Below, piece after piece: positions 26,213 to 32,343 of a stretch of DNA of 32,343 bases; within the stretch, counting starts at the first letter, position 1, and each line of letters opens with the position of its first letter. The notes under the pieces were generated by a model. That model was not told where the DNA came from. It searched no databases and saw nothing but the letters and a program-made list of their open reading frames with translations. The stretch lies in contig PAAW01000064.1 in NCBI GenBank assembly GCA_002699515.1, positions 1 to 32,343 of the forward strand, given 5' to 3'. The translations under genes were made by a program, and so were the position numbers. This DNA comes from Methanobacteriota archaeon. Lineage in GTDB: Archaea; Thermoplasmatota; Poseidoniia; Poseidoniales; Poseidoniaceae.

Positions 26213-27100
26213 ATGCGTGATCCACGAGCCTCCATCTTAGACAACGATCCATTTACAAAAAAGAACGATGGAGTAAGGCCTTTTAATCCAAAAAAAAACC
26301 CCAAAAAAGTTTCAGAAGCACCAATCTACCAAAGATTTTGGGAAATCTCTATGAATCAACCTACAGTTAATCACAAAGGGAATTTATGGCATTTTAGTAA
26401 GACAGAAAAACAACATTTATTATTGGCAACAGGTGCATTTTCCATCGCTATTGCATTTTTTAGTGTGGGGGGAATTTTTAGTTTAATGTCCACAGGTTTA
26501 ATTGTAGGATTGGTAGAGATGTTAGTTCATACTCCAATTTACATTTTAGCCATTGCTCCAGCATTTGTTTTACATGAAATAGGTCATAAGATAGTTGCAA
26601 AATATTATGGTTGTTGGGCAGAATTTAGGGCAGATCCCCAAGGTTTACAAACAGGAATTTTAATTTCGGCAGTAATAGGTATTATTTTCATGTCTCCTGG
26701 AGCTGTAATGGTTTCAGGAATGGTTTCTAAAAAACAAAATGGACACATTGCAATTGCAGGGCCCTTAGTTAATTTATTTTTATTTTTAATAGCAATCCCA
26801 TTAGGAATTTTATTGTTTGTTTTAATGGGCATAACTGAGACTATATATCCATTAACATCCAACGGCTTATCATTAAAGGGAATAGGATATATGACAGTAA
26901 GTACTTGGCTTTGGATTAATGCGATTTTAGGATTATTCAATATGCTTCCATTTGGACCTTTAGATGGTTTGAAAGTAAAAGGATGGTCAGAAAATTATTT
27001 TTGGTTAACAATTGTACTTTTTGGAATATTAGTATATTCACAATTTGCGGGATATACTATGGGGATAATCTTATCACTTTCAAATATGATAATTTCTTAA
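26213..27100 (+). CDS. Site-2 protease family (M50) membrane metalloprotease
   Basis: 'FVLHEIGHKIVAKYYGCWAEF' and 'GLFNMLPFGPLDGLKV'; upstream GGGAGAATAAA. Confidence 0.88.
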   Translation: MRDPRASILDNDPFTKKNDGVRPFNPKKNPKKVSEAPIYQRFWEISMNQPTVNHKGNLWHFSKTEKQHLLLATGAFSIAIAFFSVGGIFSLMSTGLIVGLVEMLVHTPIYILAIAPAFVLHEIGHKIVAKYYGCWAEFRADPQGLQTGILISAVIGIIFMSPGAVMVSGMVSKKQNGHIAIAGPLVNLFLFLIAIPLGILLFVLMGITETIYPLTSNGLSLKGIGYMTVSTWLWINAILGLFNMLPFGPLDGLKVKGWSENYFWLTIVLFGILVYSQFAGYTMGIILSLSNMIIS

Positions 27101-27242
27101 ATGGATAAGTTAGCAATCATATGGTCGGTACGCAGTTAAACAGGAATGGTTTTTGTTAAATGTTCTAAATTTCGCAAAATTTGCCACACGTCCTCTTTAT
27201 AAGTAAACTACATTCCTATGATTAGATAACTGAATTTTTCTA

Positions 27243-28895
27243 TCATAAGTAAGAATTTAGAATTGGTTGATGATCTAGGTGTAAGAAAATCATAGTTCCA
27301 TACCAAGTCATCAAATCAACAGAGTTGATGAGATTCTGCATTCCAGAAGCGTGATCATTTTCCATCCAATATATCATTTCATCAATTGTATCACACGTCT
27401 GGTGATAACAATCATATCCATCTACCAAACCACCAAATCCAACCGTAACAGTATCAATTGCTTGGAAGGAAGCATGATCACTTCGTGCAGTCGTGGCCTC
27501 ATTTATGATAATTCCTGGCTCACCTGCTTCAGCCCATGCAGCACCCAACTCACCATTGAGGACAGCTAATTGCTCCTCAACTCCTAATGCATCTCCAGCT
27601 AACCATTCTGCAAGATAAACCATTTTTGGTTGGTTGATAACATCTTCTTCAGTGTCAGGACCAATATATACCCTGAATGGCCAATTTTCTTGACTTGCAG
27701 GATAGGACCCTGTTCCATCGGGGCCAACTCGATCAGAAGGAGTTCCATTTCCAGGCCAATTTACACCACCCATGTCAATATTGATGTAGTTTGAAATTGT
27801 AATTTCGTCAGGGATATCATCTACCCATGCGATACTACCTCTTTTTCCACCTTCTTCACTACTCCACAAACAGAAAACAATTCCTCTTCTTGTAGGGATA
27901 TCAAACATCGCCTCAGCCATATTTAGTACTACAGAAGTTCCAACTGTGTTATCATATGCTCCAACACGAGTTCCATAACCTCTAGGAGCGCCCATATCTA
28001 CAGGAGTGGGTGCAATTATTGGCGCAATATCGAAGTGAGCACCAATAACCATCCATTCATCTGGATATTCATAACCCTCTTTGTATGCACAGATATTGTA
28101 TGCTTCAGGATTCCCTTCAATATATTGGAAACGATGTCTTTCTACGTTATCATATCCATATTCGGTAAATTCAGCAACTAGGAAATCAGCCCCACACTCA
28201 TATCCTGGACTACCCATTCCCGCCCATCGGTTCAAGTAACCCTTTGCACCATCACAGGTGTCGAAAGGATCTGTGGTTTCATCTGAAAGTACAGATAGCA
28301 TGTTAAATGTTTCAAACCCACTAACTATCCCAGTGCTGTGCATACCCCCATTTTCAACAGACACACTCGCAGCTATAGGCCTAATTATCGAAGCCATTTT
28401 TACAGAAACTGACCCTCCAGTTTCAGTACTATTTGATAATTGTAACAAATTATTTTCAAATTCACTACTAATAATTTCAACTCCACGAGAAGCTTTCATA
28501 CCACTTTCAATCCAAGTTGCCCATGATATATTTCCTTCTCTGATTGGAAAATATTCTCTTCCAGGTTCCCCAATTAATACAACAAAAGAGTCAATTCTTG
28601 GAGGTATGAGGATTACAATTTCTGACTCTTCATTTTCTCCCAAATCTAAAACAGTACCATTTTGCACATATCCAGTGGTGGGTTGTAATACTAAATATGG
28701 AATTAACACCCTCATTGCTTCATCAGCTTTGAAGTAAACACTTTGAAAAATACCTGCAGTTAATGGATCAGGTGCAATATTAAGAGCATCAGCATCTAAA
28801 ATTTCACTTCCATCATCATTAGCAAAACAACCAACCATTGATGCATTTAAAAATAATAAAATTAGTAACAACGCATGGTATTCAACTCTTCCCAT
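27243..28895 (-). CDS. Secreted lipoprotein, M28-family metallopeptidase
   Basis: Lipobox 'MVGCFA'; 'VIGAHFDIA', 'GAYDNTVGTSVVLNMAEAM', 'IVFCLWSSEEGGKRGSIAWV', 'INIDMGG', 'ARSDHASFQ'. Confidence 0.87.
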   Translation of the reverse strand: MGRVEYHALLLILLFLNASMVGCFANDDGSEILDADALNIAPDPLTAGIFQSVYFKADEAMRVLIPYLVLQPTTGYVQNGTVLDLGENEESEIVILIPPRIDSFVVLIGEPGREYFPIREGNISWATWIESGMKASRGVEIISSEFENNLLQLSNSTETGGSVSVKMASIIRPIAASVSVENGGMHSTGIVSGFETFNMLSVLSDETTDPFDTCDGAKGYLNRWAGMGSPGYECGADFLVAEFTEYGYDNVERHRFQYIEGNPEAYNICAYKEGYEYPDEWMVIGAHFDIAPIIAPTPVDMGAPRGYGTRVGAYDNTVGTSVVLNMAEAMFDIPTRRGIVFCLWSSEEGGKRGSIAWVDDIPDEITISNYINIDMGGVNWPGNGTPSDRVGPDGTGSYPASQENWPFRVYIGPDTEEDVINQPKMVYLAEWLAGDALGVEEQLAVLNGELGAAWAEAGEPGIIINEATTARSDHASFQAIDTVTVGFGGLVDGYDCYHQTCDTIDEMIYWMENDHASGMQNLINSVDLMTWYGTMIFLHLDHQPILNSYL

Positions 28896-28941
28896 AATAG
28901 ACCCGAATACTTATTAGATGTTGAAGTTGACGAAAATAAAA

Positions 28942-29109
28942 TCACTCTTCTTCTAGTAAAAATGCATTGTAATCTTCTTCATTTTCAAACTCAATTACCA
29001 TAGGAGAAATCTCTCCACATTCTTGGCATTGGTATTGTGGACCTGTCATAAAACCCATATATGGATAAACTCTGATACTATGGCAAAATGAACAAATTCT
29101 AAATGACAA
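28942..29109 (-). CDS. Unlisted 55-aa zinc-ribbon protein (TTG start)
   Basis: Minus-strand ORF MSFRICSFCHSIRVYPYMGFMTGPQYQCQECGEISPMVIEFENEEDYNAFLLEEE*, SD GGAAGGAT 3-6 nt upstream; below the ORF-track length cutoff. Confidence 0.7.
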   Translation of the reverse strand: MSFRICSFCHSIRVYPYMGFMTGPQYQCQECGEISPMVIEFENEEDYNAFLLEEE

Positions 29110-29137
29110 GAATATCCTTCCGAATCATATCACAGAA

Positions 29138-31165
29138 TTATTCTTCATCAGTGGCAACCCAAAGAGCAGGATAATCAAATCTAGCATCCTTATCTTCGTC
29201 AAATTGAACAATATATATTCCTGAAACCATTTCTGAAATAACTACATATCCTCTAGGATCAAATTGCAATCCCCAATCAAAAGGAATCATACAAGAAGCC
29301 CAACAATCAGCCATATCATATTCCAAAGCATCAATACCTGATTGATTCATCCATTCAGGTCCTGCTGGAAGGTAATAACCGATTATTTTTGTTTCTGCTA
29401 ATTCTTTAATTGCGGGAAAACCTATTTCTGGTTGTGCGGTTCCATTCTCCCATACTAATTCTTCCCAAATATTTCCGTGGTCTGTTACCCAAGTACCTGC
29501 ATGGTAATGTGTCCAATAAACATGGCCACGTAAACCTGTATCTCCATTATGCGGGCTGAAAATATATCCTCCTGGGATGTAGTGATTGTCATGAACAGAC
29601 CCGTCAGGTAGGATACTTTGTCCAGGGAGCTTCCACTTACTAACTAAGAATGGCTTGGCAGGGTCTGTTGTATCGATAGTCCAAACAAATCCTGTATGAT
29701 TTGCATTACTTCCGTATTCAGGAGCAATAATTGTAAAATGTCTCCAATTTATTCCAAACTCAGCATCGTCAGGGCCAGTTCCACATTCATCTGGCCATTC
29801 AGAAATAGGATCTTCCTCATAAATACCATTACAAATTAAATGATCATATGGTACAGCATAGTGAATATTATCATTTCCTAGTTCAGCGTTTAACCATTCA
29901 TCAGAATCCATTCCAGCATGCCCTCCTCCATCAGGGCCATACCACCCAGAACTATCAGTAGGGCAACCTAACCAACGACCCACTTCATTATTCTGGGGCC
30001 AACTTATACCTTCAGGATCTGGAATAACAGGAGGATTAGTAACATCAACAATTCTTAGTCCTGCTCCCCAATAAGAAATATACAATAATTTTTGACCCGT
30101 AATTGGATGTTGATGAAATACATTATCATGATTAAAAATAGAACCCCCACAAGTAGTATCAGGTTCTGGAGAGTACCCTCCCCATCTAATTATTTGCCTA
30201 CTTGTATTTTCTTGCTCATCATTTTGTAATGGGTTTAACCAAGATTCAAGACCTAGAGGAACATAGAATACTTGTGTTCCTTTATAGTAAACCCCACTAT
30301 CCCCCTCCATCATTTCAGGATATGGGTCCGCTCCAAATAAGAATAAACTACATTCTTCTTCAGGACTTACAGCCCCCTCCCAATCACAATATATGTGTAA
30401 ATCTTGGTTATGGAAACCTGCAGGAGGATTATTCCATTCTGCAACTTTAATTGGAGAACTTTTATCTCCCACATAAATTACATCTAATCTATTAGCTCCG
30501 GAATTTGCATCATCATCATTAGGAATTGGATCAAGCTCAGTATTAGTCAACTCATGATTAACTAATACCCAATTATTATCAGGAGTTACCTTGATATCAA
30601 TCATTCTAGCAGTTTCTGCATAATATGTTGAAAGTAACCTAATATTATTTGGTTTCGAAATATCTAAAATTTCAAATTGATTATAACTTGAAACATATGC
30701 ATAACAACCTCCAATAACTCCCGAAGGACTACTTGAATCAGCAGTAATTACACAATCCTCTGCAAAATTTCCTTCGATAGAAACTTCAGAATTATCTCCT
30801 GGTGTTGGCCCTATGTTTTTGTAAGCATCATCACAAGGTCTTCCAGCGACATTATCTAATTCTGCAGGAGGCTTTACATTTCCATCACAATTTAGGTTGT
30901 GATAATCAATCAAATTAGCATTAGGAGTTTTTAATCTATGTTGTGATAAATTATTGTGAGAGTGATTTGCATCTTCTATTTCAGTCACTGGGTCAATCCA
31001 AACCCATCCATTATTTTCAACGTTAGAATCCTCATCTGATATATTAAAATAAACTACAACTGAACCTATTGATAGTAGAATTAATCCCCCCAATGCTAAT
31101 GCTGTAGTTACTTGGCTTGTTACGATTCCCGCTGCAACTTCTGCAGTTACTGCTTCTGAAGACAT
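29138..31165 (-). CDS. Membrane-anchored extracellular beta-propeller (LVIVD-like) protein
   Basis: 675 aa; N-terminal TM; 'GCYAYVSSYNQFEILDISKPNNIRLLSTYY', 'GLRIVDVTNPPVIPDPEG', 'FVWTIDTTDPAKPFLVSKW'; SD GGAGGG. Confidence 0.75.
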   Translation of the reverse strand: MSSEAVTAEVAAGIVTSQVTTALALGGLILLSIGSVVVYFNISDEDSNVENNGWVWIDPVTEIEDANHSHNNLSQHRLKTPNANLIDYHNLNCDGNVKPPAELDNVAGRPCDDAYKNIGPTPGDNSEVSIEGNFAEDCVITADSSSPSGVIGGCYAYVSSYNQFEILDISKPNNIRLLSTYYAETARMIDIKVTPDNNWVLVNHELTNTELDPIPNDDDANSGANRLDVIYVGDKSSPIKVAEWNNPPAGFHNQDLHIYCDWEGAVSPEEECSLFLFGADPYPEMMEGDSGVYYKGTQVFYVPLGLESWLNPLQNDEQENTSRQIIRWGGYSPEPDTTCGGSIFNHDNVFHQHPITGQKLLYISYWGAGLRIVDVTNPPVIPDPEGISWPQNNEVGRWLGCPTDSSGWYGPDGGGHAGMDSDEWLNAELGNDNIHYAVPYDHLICNGIYEEDPISEWPDECGTGPDDAEFGINWRHFTIIAPEYGSNANHTGFVWTIDTTDPAKPFLVSKWKLPGQSILPDGSVHDNHYIPGGYIFSPHNGDTGLRGHVYWTHYHAGTWVTDHGNIWEELVWENGTAQPEIGFPAIKELAETKIIGYYLPAGPEWMNQSGIDALEYDMADCWASCMIPFDWGLQFDPRGYVVISEMVSGIYIVQFDEDKDARFDYPALWVATDEE

Positions 31166-31216
31166 AAGCCCTCCGACAAATAACTATATTATCAATAAAT
31201 CGATAGATTAGTTTAG

Positions 31217-32119
31217 TTGAGAATGATGAATACCTTAAGGACAGATATCCGCTTGACATCAATAGTTGTAATTTCAACACTTCTAATCATTAGTGTAATA
31301 GTCAGTGCAGTTGAAAAAAATTCAGTGCAAATTAATGGCTACTCTACAGTATTATATTGTGCTATTATTTGTATTACGACTCAATGGTTAGCATGGATAC
31401 CAGCATCAATCAAACAAACAGAACGATTCTATGATTTAACAGGCGGTCTCACTTACTTAACTGTAGTTATATTTAGTCTATGGGCTGGTTCACAATCGGA
31501 ATTTCCTAGTGTAAGAGAATTAATAATTAGTTTACTCGTTGTGATATGGTCTTTACGACTATCCTTTTTTCTTTATCTTCGTATCCATAGATCAGGGAAA
31601 GATGGACGTTTTGACGAACTTAAAAAATCACCAATCAGATTCCTTGTTCCATGGACTTTACAAGGGTTATGGGTATTCTTGACAATGATAGTAGTTATAG
31701 TTATCAATAGTCAAAATGGACCATCCCCCCCACTTAAAATTTGGGATGGTATAGGATTGGCTGTTTGGATTTTAGGGTTTGTAATAGAAGCATTAGCTGA
31801 CAATCAGAAGACAAAATTCAACACAATACCAGAGAATCAAGGCAAATGGATAGATAGCGGACTATGGTCAATTTCCAGACATCCTAATTATTTTGGAGAA
31901 ATACTCCTATGGTCTGGAATTGCCATATTTGGAATTTCATGCTTATCGGGGCTTGAACTACTAACTTGGATTTCACCAATATTTATTTATTTATTATTAA
32001 CTAAAATTAGTGGCGTTCCGATATTAGACAAACGGGCTTTGGAAAAGTGGGGAGATGACCCTGAATATCAAAAATATAGAGAGAAAACATCTTTATTAAT
32101 TCCAATTAGGAAAAATTAA
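31217..32119 (+). CDS. DUF1295/steroid-reductase-like membrane protein
   Basis: 300 aa; C-terminal 'SGLWSISRHPNYFGEILLWSGIAIFG...LLTKISGVPILDKRALEKWGDDPEYQKYREKTSLLIP'. Confidence 0.85.
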   Translation: MRMMNTLRTDIRLTSIVVISTLLIISVIVSAVEKNSVQINGYSTVLYCAIICITTQWLAWIPASIKQTERFYDLTGGLTYLTVVIFSLWAGSQSEFPSVRELIISLLVVIWSLRLSFFLYLRIHRSGKDGRFDELKKSPIRFLVPWTLQGLWVFLTMIVVIVINSQNGPSPPLKIWDGIGLAVWILGFVIEALADNQKTKFNTIPENQGKWIDSGLWSISRHPNYFGEILLWSGIAIFGISCLSGLELLTWISPIFIYLLLTKISGVPILDKRALEKWGDDPEYQKYREKTSLLIPIRKN

Positions 32120-32228
32120 TTTTTTAGATATGGTCTATCTTAGATAAACATTTTAACACCAGAATCATCAATATTAATTAATAAAATCTATCAAAGTAAA
32201 CATAAGATTACACCATTTCCGAGAGTTG

Positions 32229-32343
32229 TGTCGACCTCTTCACATTCAGATAAAAAGAATATAATTGTACGGCGGCCCCCCAGATCTTTTGCAAATGCAT
32301 TAACAACTAGCCAATTTACAAATGGAGAAAAACCAGATTATGA
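32229..32343 (+). CDS. 5' end of a CDS running off the window; N-terminus resembles dimethylargininase/arginine deiminase-type proteins
   Basis: Open frame VSTSSHSDKKNIIVRRPPRSFANALTTSQFTNGEKPDY... (GTG candidate start at 32227-32229 region). Confidence 0.45.

Noticed and set aside
27101-27242. aaatttcgcaaaattt dyad in the convergent intergenic region
   Set aside because: Short AT-rich dyad, likely incidental; at most a weak transcription-end feature.
26605-28737. ORFs 26605-26940 (-), 27351-27569 (+), 28258-28737 (+)
   Set aside because: Antisense to site-2 protease and M28 peptidase; no independent signal.
1-32343. CRISPR arrays, transposases, integrases, rRNA/tRNA genes, restriction or defence systems
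   Set aside because: Looked for and not recognised; the only long repeats found are the internal phnD duplication, the protein repeats in the 1047-aa gene and the short ORB-like inverted repeat.

Overview
AT-rich archaeal contig, most likely a marine Poseidoniales/Thermoplasmata-type euryarchaeon (Marine Group II/III-like). This assignment is inferred from a GGGP synthase, a proteorhodopsin, an archaellin-like protein, a PGF-CTERM-like tail, a beta-CASP RNase and many lipoproteins. The order of content is: phnE/phnC/tandem phnD transporter operon, moeA, TauE, archaellin-like and zinc-ribbon genes, a blue-tuned (Gln) proteorhodopsin, secreted proteins, a beta-CASP nuclease, a divergent intergenic region with two inverted ORB-like elements, a ferredoxin / FAD protein / GGGP synthase / SDR operon, cupredoxin and flavin reductase, coiled-coil and membrane proteins, SemiSWEET, AlaX, a four-gene operon built around a 1047-aa repeat protein, a site-2 protease, an M28 peptidase, an LVIVD-like propeller protein, a DUF1295-like protein and the start of a DDAH-like gene. 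Main leads: (1) an inverted pair of ORB-like dyads with G-strings at 12131-12301, a candidate replication origin or symmetric divergent operator; (2) four genes whose likely starts are AUU codons behind G-rich Shine-Dalgarno tracts, or else G-tract frameshifts; (3) an undescribed ~46-61 aa repeat plus two YfaP/DUF2135-like domains in an operon with three paralogous membrane proteins; (4) a 14-bp G6/C6 hairpin 3' of proteorhodopsin; (5) an excess of G/C homopolymers. No tRNA, rRNA, CRISPR or transposon was recognised. All calls were made by eye, without database searches.
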